Source of the DNA: Paramecium sonneborni
Lineage: Eukaryota; Ciliophora; Oligohymenophorea; Peniculida; Parameciidae
Direction: 5' to 3'
Length of the DNA: 32,473 nucleotides
Assembly (NCBI GenBank): GCA_905182985.1
Contig: CAJJDN010000086.1
Location: 259,926-292,398, forward strand
The notes under the pieces were generated by a model, which saw only the letters and a program-made list of their open reading frames with translations, was not told the origin of the DNA and ran no database searches. Positions 12,383 to 23,872 of this stretch are shown here, in pieces. The stretch's first letter is position 1. The number at the start of each line of letters is the position of its first letter. The position numbers were made by a program, and so were the translations under genes.

Positions 12383-15300
12383 TCAATTTCTTGCAGCCTC
12401 TAAAATACTTATCATTTAATTCCTTTTCTCTTCAAAATTAAACTAAAATATTAATGATTTATTTATTACTGTTGTAGACTTTTCAATATTCAGAAAAGTT
12501 ATTAAGAAATATGGCTTCAACAAAGTCAATTGCACCTTTCCAGTTCTATCTCTATTTAAATCATTTATCTTTTTATATATTAAATCTATAAAAATAGTAA
12601 ATGTAGTTTGTGCTTCCTTGTTAAATTTCAATAGCAACAACAATCTATTTAAGCAACTTAACATTTATTTAACAATTAAACCATTTTCCTTTTAATATAT
12701 AAATATTTTTTACAATAGAATCAGTAATATTTAATTTTAAAATTCCTGTTGTTTGTTCACCCAATTTAATATATAATTGTTGTACTAATTCCAATACAGT
12801 CATACTAAATTATGTATCTTTGTTGAATAAAGCATCATTAGATTTAACATTTTCAAAATGATAAGGTAATCTTTCTTAAACTTAAGCACATAAGTATTGG
12901 ATACAATTTACATAAACTACAATAGAATAAATTCCTCCATTCTTTTGATTCCATTTAAATTATTCAATAGCCTTCAATAATCCTTGAAAAATATTTAAAT
13001 ATCCTGCAGATGGATCATCAGGGACCAAAATTATAAAAGAAATTAAATCTAAAATGTAAGGTAGAGCAACTTCATCAATAGGACGTCCATTATGTGTATC
13101 AGGTAATTCAAGTAGAGTTTCAATTGCTGTTTTTATGACTGCTTCACTTTGGGATAATAAGTTTAATGATAAACCAACTTAGGCTACTTATAGATACTTT
13201 CTTAGCTTTGATATAGGATTGTCTATTGTTGGAATAGTTATAAAACTATATGCTATGCAAGCTTAATAGAAAGAAATAATTTTTTTTTGATTCTTTCCTT
13301 TTGATAATCTTTTTCCTCTAAAAATCAAATCTAAAGCTCTATCAATTAATATTTCAGATAAACCACTTATATTTCCAAATTAACCTCTCATTTCAGCATA
13401 TAAATTTAAGGATTATTCTAAGTCTTTACCAAAGTCAATCTTTTGTAATAATTAATTGATAATTTTGGCTAAATTCTTAGATTCATCTTTTGTAATTGTT
13501 TTCTTATTATTTAAATTAGTTGTTAATTTAACAATTGAATGAACAGCCATAGGATCAGTAATTTTTTCTTTTTAATCTCTATTTATTATCATTGAAAGTA
13601 AATCATTACATACTAATTTTTTCATATCTTCAGGGAAAAATTAAATACAAGTTATAAATGTATCAATCTAAAGTATTTCTGAAATATCTTAAGAATCTTA
13701 AAATATTTTGATAATAAATTAATGTAATTTAATAAAAGTATCTCTGCTTTAATTTGTATTTACTTAATCTTTTTCAACCATACTAAACAAATCATTAAAT
13801 CTTTAAAGAATTTAGAAAAAGAATTGATTTTTTTGATATCCCTAAAATGATCTAAAGATTAGTTCTATTAAGGAGGCCAAAATTTCTAAAAAGAGTGAAA
13901 AAGACTTTATTTATAAAATGTCTTGTAAAACATATTGACAAATTTCAGAACCAGCAGCAACATTAGTTAATCCTTTTGCTATTTTTGGTAAAAAACAAGC
14001 ATATAATTAATATTTATTTTCTACAGGATAAGCTTACATAATAGAAAATAATTCTAATGCTAAAGTACTGATATGAACAGCTTAAAATTATTCAATCATT
14101 TTTTTTAAAACAAAATGATTTTAGGTACTTTATCTAAAATGTTCAAATATATCTTTAAATTCTCTCTAAATTAATTTAAATATAATTATTACCTCTGTAC
14201 AATTCTATGAATATTATCTAAATGTTTAAATTAAATATGGTTCAAATAATCTTAAATATTGATCTCCTTAAACTTCAAATTTTCCAAACTTACTTTTTTA
14301 ATTCATATAAATAAAGAAATCTTTTAAAGTTGATATAAGGTAATCTTTTTCACCAGAAAATAATTCTGCCCCTATTCTGAATAAATAAAGTGCAAAATAT
14401 AAAGCCTTAATTATAAATTAAAAATATGTACATTAATGTAATCACCTATAGCTCTAACTTATTTAATTAATCTTTGAAATATTGGTTTAATTTAATTTTA
14501 ATCAATAAAATAGTAAACCTTCAATAATGTTGATTCTATATACAATCGAGGCAACAATTCTCTAATAGATCCTATTTTATTAATCCAATTTCTTCCAATT
14601 TCTGAAGCTGTTTCAGATATATTTGATCCAACTACACTTTATAAACTAATTTCAGCTATTTTTTAATCTGTATATTGAGGATAACTTAGTTTTAATAATC
14701 TTTCAATTACAAATTTACCAAAGGTTTCCAAAATATCAATAATGTAAACATATTTAACAGGAGCAAAGAGAGGTTTATCATTATCAATTAATAATTTACA
14801 AGATTAGATAGCTAATTGTAATGATGCAACTTTATCTCCATTAATCCATTATCTTTTTAAATCTCTTCTGATATCTAATACTTTTTGAATATATGTTTTT
14901 TATAAAATCTACTTAGAAGTTCCTTATCTTGGAGCTTAAGTTTAATACTCAATTTTGTTATCTCCACTATAAGCAGCTTTAGCTTATCCATCGAATTAAT
15001 TCATTGTTTAAACATTGGATCCAAAAGGCTAGATTATATATTTATCATACATTAGGTACTGGTTATTCTAAATCATATGTTTTTATTTGAAAAATATTTT
15101 AAAAATCATCCCTTATTTCTTACCAATAAATTGAAAATTCTCCTGTAGCTTTTAATTATTTCTCTTCTGCATCAATCTCTAGTTTTCCATCTTATTATTA
15201 TTATTATTATTATTATATCTTATTAGGTTCAACACTTTTAGCTTAGACTTAAGCTTATTATTATTCTATTTTAGATGTTGGTTATCCAATTGGTCTAGCT

Positions 15301-15574
15301 AATGGATCTACAGTTTAAGGTCGACTTAATGGATTTGTTTATTAAGCTTTTTAATTTGCTGCTCTAGATAAAGGATCAATGAAATTCCCTTTTGTTCTTA
15401 TTTATACATTTCCTTTTCTTCCTCTTTATATTGTGACTTTTGGTCTATCTAATTTCAATGGATTGTCTGTAGTTTATTATAATTAGATTGCTCTGGTTTT
15501 ATAAATAAATTCGTAATCCTTTTCTTTAAATACTCTAATAGAGTTCTTTTAAATAAATACATTTGTGATGCCAT
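12383..15574 (-). CDS. VPS35L: VPS35L homologue, Retriever (Commander) complex subunit
   Basis: About 1021 residues, close to the length of the animal protein. VPS35L is the scaffold of Retriever, which with the CCC complex recycles membrane proteins from endosomes. The start (MASQIVFKEKDYEF) lies before a 26-base intron (15535-15560). Then come two DPLSR/DPLAR motifs (near 58 and 79) as in the family's N terminus, a Gln tract (near 115), and the alpha-solenoid: YIIDILETFGKF (267), ASEIGRNWINKIGSIRELLP (about 310), CIAYSFITIPTI (744), NVKSNDALF (876). Other introns: 15029-15050 (or 15029-15059), 14406-14431 (AAG), 14166-14192 (3n, stop-free), 12689-12713 (AAG). Spliced, the alignment with the animal family is collinear to the end. 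The next gene upstream ends only 39 bases away. Confidence 0.92.
15192..15216. repeat. (TTA)n trinucleotide tract
   Basis: Eight TTA units, read on the coding strand as TAA codons, so it encodes a Gln tract inside the disordered N-terminal part of VPS35L. The length is likely to vary between strains. Confidence 0.85.
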
Positions 15575-15613
15575 TCTCTAAGAATTTTTATTTAATTAAA
15601 TATAATAAATAAT

Positions 15614-17406
15614 TCACAACTTTTGATAACTTTCAATCTAAAATGTTAAATCTCTAATTGCATTAGAAGCCAATCGTAAAAGCTTTAAATAGTTTTCTGC
15701 ATAATTTTTTATTATATCATTCTTATTAAATATTAACAGAGCGAAACAAATTTTTGAAATCTGGGTAAAAAAATTGATTTTTTATCTATAGAATTTATTT
15801 ATAGAATTAAACCTTTTAATTTTTTCAACTGAGTTTGTTTCATCCTTAACCTCTTCCACCAATCCATCATATATTGCTTCTATTATACTTGCTTCTATGA
15901 AATCTGTTGTAGTGAAAATTTGATTATTTTTCATGCTTTACATCAAATAATGCTTTTTATTCGAAATTAATATATGTATCAATGAACTCAATACTATTAA
16001 TTATCTTAATGGTGTAATATCCATTTATTATGAACACTTTTAAAATCATAAATAAGTAATTACTTAACTTATAATCAATTAACTCAATTTGATAATTTAA
16101 TCATAAGCTTATGAATTAGGAATTCTATAATTATTTTTTTCAGCCTATATATCTAATGCAATCAACCAAAGTATTTTATTCTAAGAACTTTATTCCAATA
16201 AATCTATTATTGTTTAATCATTTGAAAATTAACCACCATTCCAAATAGAATTTATATGAATTAGGAAAATCTTAAAGTAAGCTTAACAATTATTGCTATT
16301 TATTAAAGAAACGAGATCCTAATTTTCAATAGTTTATTAATTCTAGATTATTCCAAATTAATACATTTTTCTCAACTATTTCTGAAAATAATGTATAAAA
16401 TTTATCTGTATTTGCTTTAATTAAATTTTTTAACTTTTGATATTCTTAAGATTTCAAACATTCAATTTTTTTTAATAATAAAGTAGTATTATGTTTAAAT
16501 TCCATTTATTCAGGTATAAAATCTGGTCTGTTATATTTCATTATAAAATTTTCTATAACATCTTAAATATTTATATTCCTTATCTATTCGTTAAGTTTTT
16601 CAAACTCTTAAAATTGATGTTTTGACATTGAAACTTCAAATAAAAACATTTTTAATAAAGTATCCTTATGAACTAATAATTTAGTCTGCTCAAATTCTTC
16701 CATCTAAATCAAATAACTTTCCATTTTTGTTTTATATACATCTAAAAATTCATTATAAGCAACAATAGATAATTAATATTATTTTTCTAACTTAGAACAT
16801 TCGATTGAAATTTATTATGTTCTAAATATAAAAGTATTATATACCTACATATTTGTTTAATAGTTTGATCTTCTGAAACATCTAAACTATATTAGTATAC
16901 CACATCTAAAATTCCAGATTATTCAACATCTTTATATTTTATATTATAATCCGATCTTGTTATTAAAACCTTTTCCTTTTTTTCATTTAAAGTCTATTCC
17001 ATTTATTTTATTTCTTCAATAATTTTATTGGAAATCAAATTTTATTAATTAAGTGTTTCCTTAACCTAATCCTAAAGTTCAGTTCTAATGAACTCAACAA
17101 AACTTTCAATCCTTTCAATCTTATTCTATAATTGATTAATTAACTATTCCTTCATTAAAATTATGCTATAAAATTTAAATATTTTTATACTTTGACTTAT
17201 CAATTTAAGATTATAATCTATTTAAAGCTTTTACATATTATTATTCAACATTAGCTCGTTCTTACATGATTGCTAAATATTCTTCTAATCCCTTCTTACT
17301 ATCAATGTTTTAACTCATCACTTTATCAGATTATCCCTTAAGAGATATAAAATTTTTAGAATACAAGTAAATTTGGAAAATAAGCAAGTTTCTCTTTTTG
17401 ATTCAT
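15614..17406 (-). CDS. F-BAR (FCH) domain protein with uncharacterised C-terminal half
   Basis: About 555 residues. The N terminus has the FCH pattern: FPNLLGQSDKVM, then SKKGLEEYLAIMQERANVEQ followed by QYVKALNRL, matching the 'E-F-L-K-E-R-A-xx-E-xx-Y-A-K-x-L' core of F-BAR proteins. A long coiled coil continues to about residue 260 (ESFVEFIRTELQDQVKETL, EKKEKVLITRSDYNIKYKD). F-BAR dimers bend or sense membranes in endocytosis and at the cortex. The C-terminal part (YFKIFLIHINSIWNGG, DFIEASIIEAIYDGLVEEV, NYLKLLRLASNAIRDL, read approximately) looks helical; I do not recognise it. There is no SH3 domain. Introns: 17337-17364 (AAG), 17166-17190, 16822-16844, 16343-16364 and 16037-16063 (AAG, in-frame TGA). 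Without the first two introns the FCH motif is invisible and the gene appears to start at 17155. Confidence 0.85.
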
Positions 17407-17470
17407 TAATTATATAATTAATATATTTTGAAAATTTAAAGTTATGGAATAACAAAAATTTTTTGAGAAT

Positions 17471-18882
17471 TCAATATTCCTTCTTTAACTCAAAATATTC
17501 TTTCTGCTATCTTTATTAATATTTCTTAAATCCAGTAAACTCCCTTAAATCATCCTCTAAACGATCTAAATTTATGAAATATAATACTATAATTGCTATA
17601 ATATTGTTGCTTTCTATTATTTTTGTTATTATTTTGTCTATTTTGATTATTGCCATAATTATTTCTTCGTTTTTACTAATAATTATTAATCAATTTTTAC
17701 ATATCCATTTTTTTAATATCCTTAATCCATGTATTATTTTTATTAATATAATTCTTTTTAATGTGTTTATTTATTATTTCTCTCCAAAGAATTTTCTTTA
17801 TTTGATTCAGTTTCACTTAGTATTTATATTTGATTGGTTTAATATTCAATATATTCAGATTATTTCATATTTTCTGTGTTTCTTTCATCTTAAATTTTAT
17901 CAATAGAATTGTTTTTTTCAATAAATTTTGGAATATCTTGTGTTATTTGATTAGTTATTGATTATGTAGAATTTAAAAAAGGTACAAATGAAAACATAGA
18001 TTACTATTCTTATACAGGAGCATAATTTAATTCAATTTTTTCATTTGATCTTATTTGATTCAATCTTTAGTTTACAATATCAGAGGAAGAATAATCTTAC
18101 TTAAATTATTTATCATTTTCATATAATTTTTAATTTTAAAATTATTAATTTTATTATTAAGCTTATGAGTATTATTAAAATTATTAGTCATCAATTTAAT
18201 TATTTTAATAGTTTTTATGATTATTCATTCTATAATCTTAAAATTATTATTGTTTAGATTAAACAATATTAAGAAATTTTTAAAAATAATCAACTTCTTC
18301 CATTTTTGCATTTTATATTGCAAACTTAAAAATTTATATTTAAATGTTACTAATGCTTTACATTGTTAGATTTTACTAAAACTAATCTATGCATCATCCT
18401 CATTTTCAAAAATGATGAATATTTTGATCATATCCTTGTTTGCTATATACTCTGCTTCTTAAACTTCGTATTCCTTTACAATGTCAAATTCTTCTAAAAA
18501 AATCTTAAATTCATCAACATTATTTTTTTTAATTAAAATTTAGACTTATTTTCTTTCTTTTTCAAAGATTGGTCTAATGACATGGAAGGTTTGATCAAAA
18601 ATCCAATTAGTGTAGTTATATTAAATTAATATCTAAAAGTGAATATTTTAAAATTTATACATTGGCTATTGTTTCTATTCCATAGGGATAATCTACTAAT
18701 TGTCTAAAACTTTTTTCCTTAGCCAAACACTAAAGATTTATACAGCCTGTATTAGGATCAAATTTTCTTAATAGAAAATAGTTTCTACTTAAGAATTAAA
18801 AACTTAAAATGCGTCTCAACTATTATAAATTGAGTTGAAATACCTAGTAAAGTATGTCATCATCTAAACTATGCTATTACAT
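17471..18882 (-). CDS. La-related protein (LARP): La motif, RRM-like domain, Gln/Asn-rich tail
   Basis: About 428 residues. Start MQQHSLDDDILYQ. A La-motif winged helix covers about 14-90: LRRILSFQFLSRNYFLLRKF, DPNTGCINLQCLAKEKSFRQ, TIANILIQYN. It matches the LARP pattern R-R-Q-I-E-F-Y-F-S ... FLRRKMD, G-x-I-x-L. An RRM-like fold follows (about 85-160) with FDIVKEYEVQEAEYI and IKIFIIFENEDDAQISF. Residues 175-360 are Gln/Asn-rich, ending in a basic Asn-rich patch (NNYGNNQNRQNNNKNN) and a short helix (LEDDLREFTGFKKY). LARPs bind the 3' or 5' ends of RNAs; the LARP7 branch includes ciliate telomerase proteins, but the evidence here does not decide the branch. Introns: 18820-18843, 18633-18660, 18325-18350 (AAG), 17676-17700, 17566-17587. 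The 18325-18350 intron joins what otherwise look like two genes. Confidence 0.78.
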
Positions 18883-19070
18883 GATATTTTATTTTGAATT
18901 CAAAATAATTAATGAAATTTTTTTTATATAATTCAATTAATTATATTGGTATAGTATAGGAACAATTTGTCTATTATTAAGATTTTCAAAAATTATTTAT
19001 TTTAAAGAATTTTATTTAAAATTTAGCAATCTTATAGAGAAATTGATATAATTATGATAAAATATATAAA

Positions 19071-19883
19071 TCAAATCATATTTTGTACAAGACTATTAAT
19101 CTTTTCCTCTCTATAACCCCATTCTCCCTATTTTGTTAAAGGCTTTTTAATTCTTCCACTTTTTAATTATCCTTCTGGATGATTTAATTTTAATGGACTA
19201 ATTTGATAATTTTAATAAAATACACTAAGAATTTAGTTACAAAATCAAAATTCTCTGATGCATTTGCAATTGTATTAACAATATCTTCAACACAAATAAT
19301 GTCTTTTTCACTCATATATTCTTCTATGATTTCATTGGATTTCAATGCAATAATTTCTTTTTCTTTCATTATATGTCCTCTTTTAACAATTAAATCATTA
19401 ATAATTTATCTTGTTGGTAATCTAAATAGATTTGGAGAACAATACCCATAAGTTATATAATTTTCAACTAATTTTAACTTTTTCCAAATTTCAACTGTAG
19501 TCTTCAAAAAAACAGCTGTATTAACTTTGCTTAACCTTAATTCCTTTAATAATTTTTATTATCTATCAGAGATATCTTTAACACTAAAATAATCTAGTAA
19601 ACATTATATACCCTCTAATTCTCACCACAAGTAATGTTTTATTAATGGGAATAGATTTTATATCAAATGTTTCTAAATTTTATTTACGTTCCTAAATATA
19701 TATAAGTTATTAGAATACTTTTCTTTTAAAATAAGAAAATGCTGTTTATTATTTGCGATATTAATCGACAAATTTTTCAGGATGAACAAAATCTTTAGTT
19801 TTTTATTTTTTTTTTTAGATTCTTTCCTTAATTTAACGTGCTCTTTCTTCATTAAGACTTGATTAATGTTTTCGCTTTTTCAT
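19071..19883 (-). CDS. RPL7L1: uL30-family protein, RPL7L1/Rlp7-like (60S assembly) or ribosomal protein L7
   Basis: About 243 residues, normal for the family. A basic N-terminal helix (MKKRKHQSSLNEERARQIKE) precedes the L30 fold: NKTLLVVRIRG, LRLSKVNTAVFLKTT, then IINDLIVKRGHIMKEKEIIA, KDIICVEDIVNTI and a C-terminal GEWGYREEKINSLVQNMI. The ferredoxin-like core fits ribosomal protein L7. The divergent C terminus with GYR-x-E-x-IN and the SNEIIEEYM segment resemble the nucleolar assembly paralogue (RPL7L1/Rlp7) more than true L7, which is usually much better conserved. Introns: 19692-19718 (3n, stop-free), 19584-19611 and 19198-19223. SPB1, another 60S assembly factor, lies two genes away, but this is probably chance. 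Confidence 0.82.
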
Positions 19884-19987
19884 AATATCTGTCAAAACAT
19901 ATTTTTTCCTTAGAAAGTTAAACAAAAATATTTACTATGCTTATGGTATATTATCCATCAACGATTAATTTAATTAAAATCAAAAAT

Positions 19988-20720
19988 ATGAATGAAAGTC
20001 AAATCAATCTAAATAATTATTATTGTTTAGAATATATAATAGGAGAAGGATCTTATGGTTAAGTTTATAAGGGCATATAATAAGAAAAAGGAAAGATGGT
20101 TGCCATAAAAATAGTACCATCTAATGGAGAGATTGATTCATTCAATTCAAATTCTTCATGATTATAAAAGTGATATTATTGTAAAATATTTTAGATTTTA
20201 CCATTTAAATGAATAGTTATGATTAATAATCGAATATAGTTAAGTAGGCAGTGTGAAAGCATTGTGGTATCCCTCACCAATAGAGAAATAATAATTGCTA
20301 CAATTCTCAATTAAATATTAAAAGCTATTGATTATATGCATAGCCATAAAATAATACATAGAGATATGATCCATATTATATTTGATTATATGATATGGGC
20401 AATATTAAATTACAGATTTTTGAATTTCTATCTAATTGATACACAAAATAACTGACATAGATACATTGATAGTAATAGGAAGTCCTATTTAGATGTCTCC
20501 AGAGATTCAGATATAATAAAGAGACAGATACTTAGTTTTTGTAACAAAAATTGAAATGGTAGAAGGAGAAACCATCTTATGCTCATAAACATTAAATAAG
20601 AACTATGTATACCATAAATCATCTATATAGATCTTCTAATTAAGATATATTGTAAGAGACTTCTTTAGAAAAATAATTTATGAAGAGAAAATATATTTAA
20701 TAGATAGTAAATTTTAGAAA
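19988..20720 (+). pseudogene. Ste20/MST-like protein kinase pseudogene
   Basis: Recognisable kinase pieces occur in order but not in one frame. Present are the Gly loop (IGEGSYGQVYKG, about 20040-20075), VAIKIV, DYKSDIIVKYF and LIIEYSQVGSVKAL. Then come YMHSHKIIHRD (about 20330-20365) and VIGSPIQMSPE (about 20473-20505). A frameshift near 20130-20140 separates the Gly loop from the following helix. TGA at 20220-20222 replaces the expected Trp in NEQLWLIIEY. Further phase changes follow LIIEYSQVGS and HRD, the DFG region is lost, and the substrate-binding lobe is unreadable. No small intron explains these breaks. Family features (VIG-S/T-P, M-x-PE after HRD) indicate the Ste20/MST group. It would encode no active kinase. 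Confidence 0.8.
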
Positions 20721-21017
20721 ATTAATTGAGATAATCAAAATATTAATAAACAAATATGGAGTTTAAAGATTTTTAAATATAGAAAATTGTAATTGCAAAT
20801 TCAAATTAGATTAAATGATAGACAGAAATAAAATAATAGTTAAAATTTTTAGAAGAATTAATTAACAGAAAATTGTTTTTGATTAATAAAAGTTTTGATT
20901 TAATTTTTATTATTGATTAAGATTATATTAAGTATGAATATTAATAACTAATGAATAAAATTAATTGATATTGCGTATAAATTATTATTTTGTCACAAAT
21001 TAATTTTAATAAGTAAA

Positions 21018-22107
21018 ATGCCTAGAAAAACAAAAGCTCGTTCTCGTTTGGATAAATATTACAATCTTGCAAAAGATTAAGGATATAGATCAAGAGCAGC
21101 CTTTAAATTGTTCTAATTAAATCGCAAATACAATTTTCTTAATAATGCAAGAACAGTAGTAGATTTATGTGCAGCTCCAGGAGGATGGATGCAAGTTTGT
21201 GCTTCAATAATGCCATCAAGTTCAACAATAATTGGTTTAGATTTAATTCATATAAAACCAATTCCAGGATGTAAAGCATTTACTTAAGATATTACAACAC
21301 CTTAATGTGTATAATTACTTAAAAAAGAAATACCATAAAAAGCAGATGTATTTTTACATGATGGTGCTCCTAATGTTGGAGCAAGTTGGGCTAAAGATGC
21401 TTATAATTAAAATGATCTAGTTTTATCTGCATTAAGATTAGCATCATAATTTTTAAAAAAGGGAGGTGTATTTGTTACTAAAGTATTTAGATCAACAGAT
21501 TACAATTCATTAATGTGGGTTTTTAATAAGTTTTTTACAAAAGTAGAAGCTACAAAACCTTTAGCAAGTAGATTTGTATCAGCTGAAATCTTTGTTGTAT
21601 GTTTAGATTATTTAGCACCAGAATATATTGATGAAAAGTTATTTGATTCTAAACATGTATTTAAAGATACAGAAACTGATATATTATAATAATAAATTTA
21701 GAAAGAAATTGTTTCTGTTGATAAAATTCTTTAAAAAAGAACTTAAAGACATAGAAGTGGATATGCTGATGATGTTCATTAAACTGTTTATTAAATGATT
21801 GATTTTGAAGAATTTCTTCATGCTGATAATCCATATCCAATATTTATTGAATATGCTGGAATCAAAATGACTGAAGAAACTAAATAAAAATATTTAAATC
21901 TTACTAAACCACCATAAGATTATGAAATATTAATGGAAGATATCAAAGTATTAGGAAAAAGAGAGATTATATAATTATTAAAATGGAGGAGTAAAATTAA
22001 ACATTTTTTATCAAAATAAAGAAGGGAATAAAAATAATAGGAATAAGAAGATTTATAAGAAAATGCTGAATTTGAAGACCTTGATGAAGCAGAAGAATAA
22101 GAAGAAG

Positions 22108-22142
<35 letters not shown>

Positions 22143-23847
22143 CAATTAAATTAAGAAGTAGAATAATAAGATGATATAGATTAATTAGTTAATAAACAAA
22201 AAGAAGCATTAGAATAATAATATATTGAAGAATAAAAGAAAGAATTAAAAGAATAAAGAAAATAAAAATAAAAATAAGCTTAATAAGAAAAGAAATTAGC
22301 TGGCAAAGGAATAGGATTTACACCTTAAGAAGAAGATTAAGAATTGTTCTAATTTTCAAAACATAAAAATTTACTTAAATTAGGATATGTTGATATTGAA
22401 GAAAAATAAGATGATAAACCAAAGAAAGAGAAATTAGCTTTTAATAATTAAAAATAGTTAGATTAAAATTTAGAATTAATTTATGAAAATAAAAAATAAA
22501 AAAAAGAAAATGCATTAGAAAGAATTAGAAATAAAAAATAAGCTCTTGAATCTGATTAAGAAGAAGTTGATGTTGATGATTTAGCATGTAAACCTATTAA
22601 AAAAATTAAGAAATAAGAAGATCATCTAAAACTCTCAGATTTAAAGAGTAAGTTCTTTTAAAAGGAAGAGTTTTCAAAATTGAAAGAATAACTTAAAACT
22701 CAGAAAGATGGAGTTTTTGAAAATCCTTTAAAAAATTAAAATATTACCTAATTAGAGAAGAAGAAAAAAGAGAAAAGTGATAAGGAAAAACTTATTGATA
22801 AATTAAAAGATGATTCAGATAGTGAAGTAGAATAAGAAAAAGTTATGGATCCAAAATAATTAAAACATCTTTAAAAATAGATATAAGATGATTTAAATTA
22901 ATTAGATGATAATAAGGATGTTGATATATTAAAAAAGGTTGATAAAAAAGAAGTAGAATATTAAAGAAAATTAAGTATTAATTATAAAATATTATTAGAT
23001 GCAAAAATAACACAAGAACCACTTCCTGGAGAAGATGAAAAAGTTAAATAATTTGAACTTAATCTTCCAATTTCAGATATGGAAAAAAGAAGGAGGAAAC
23101 TCAAAAAAATAGCAGCAAGAGAAGAAAAGAAAATTAGATTAGCATCTGAGAAAGATCCAAATCATAAAGAATTAGAAATAGTTCCAGAAAAGAAATTAGA
23201 AGATTATGATATTGATGAATTAGCTACTAATTTAGCTTTGGCTAAAAAAATGATGAGAAAAAAGACTAGAGAATAAATAATAGAAAATTCATTTGGAAGA
23301 GATAAATGGGAAGATGAGGATTTACCATAATGGTTTATGGAAGATGAAGAAAGACATGTATTTAAAATGGAACCTATTACAAAAGAAGAATTTTAATAAG
23401 AAAAATAAAGATTATATGAAATTAATTCGAGAGTACCAAAAAAAGTAATTATATCTTTTATTATTTAAGATTATGGAAGCAAAAATTAGAAAATGGAAAA
23501 AAGCTTAAAAAAAACTAAAAACTGCTGCAAAAAAAGCATAAACTGTTTTTGATACAGATGGTATAAATGAGAAAACAAAAATGCAATAAGTGAGAAGAAT
23601 ATATAATAAAGAAAAAGCTAATATTTAAAAAGAATAAGAAAGAAAAGTCATTGTTGCTAGAAAAGGATAAGCTTCTGGAAGTATATAAATAATTTAAATT
23701 ATAGAATTAAAAAGTTCAAGGAAAGTTCTCACAGTTGATAAAAGATTGAAAAAAGATAAAAGAGCTATGAAAGCTAAAGCAAGAGTTGGAAAAGGAAAAA
23801 AGAGAAGACAAGTTTCAAGAAGAAAAGGAAAAAAGTAGAAGTCTTGA
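21018..23847 (+). CDS. SPB1: SPB1/FTSJ3 family rRNA 2'-O-methyltransferase
   Basis: About 926 residues. SPB1 methylates the 2'-O of a conserved residue of the large-subunit rRNA and is needed for 60S assembly in the nucleolus. The N-terminal FtsJ domain (20-205) holds the K-D-K-E tetrad: Lys in RAAFKLFQL (about 30), Asp in LHDGAP (about 115), Lys in [10 protein letters not shown] (about 154) and Glu in [11 protein letters not shown] (about 190). The SAM site is [13 protein letters not shown] highly charged middle includes a DNDN run, and the Spb1_C domain follows: [24 protein letters not shown], then the tail [20 protein letters not shown]. Two introns, 23445-23469 (25 bases, AAG end) and 23681-23704 (24 bases, stop-free), are needed for the C terminus. 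It converges with the SET gene, leaving 25 bases. Confidence 0.96.
22107..22141. repeat. GATAAT microsatellite in coding sequence
   Basis: About 4.5 copies of a 6-base unit followed by AATAAT. It encodes the Asp-Asn run in the acidic linker of SPB1 and keeps the reading frame for any whole-unit change. Confidence 0.9.
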
Positions 23848-23872
23848 TTACTTCTGTTTATAGTATATTAAA

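Noticed and set aside
17574..17906. Hydrophobic + strand frame of 110 codons
   Set aside because: It lies opposite the Gln/Asn-rich exon of the LARP gene, whose TAA/AAT codons read backwards as Leu/Ile-rich sequence.
19203..19451. + strand frame of 82 codons
   Set aside because: Antisense to the conserved core of the uL30-family gene.
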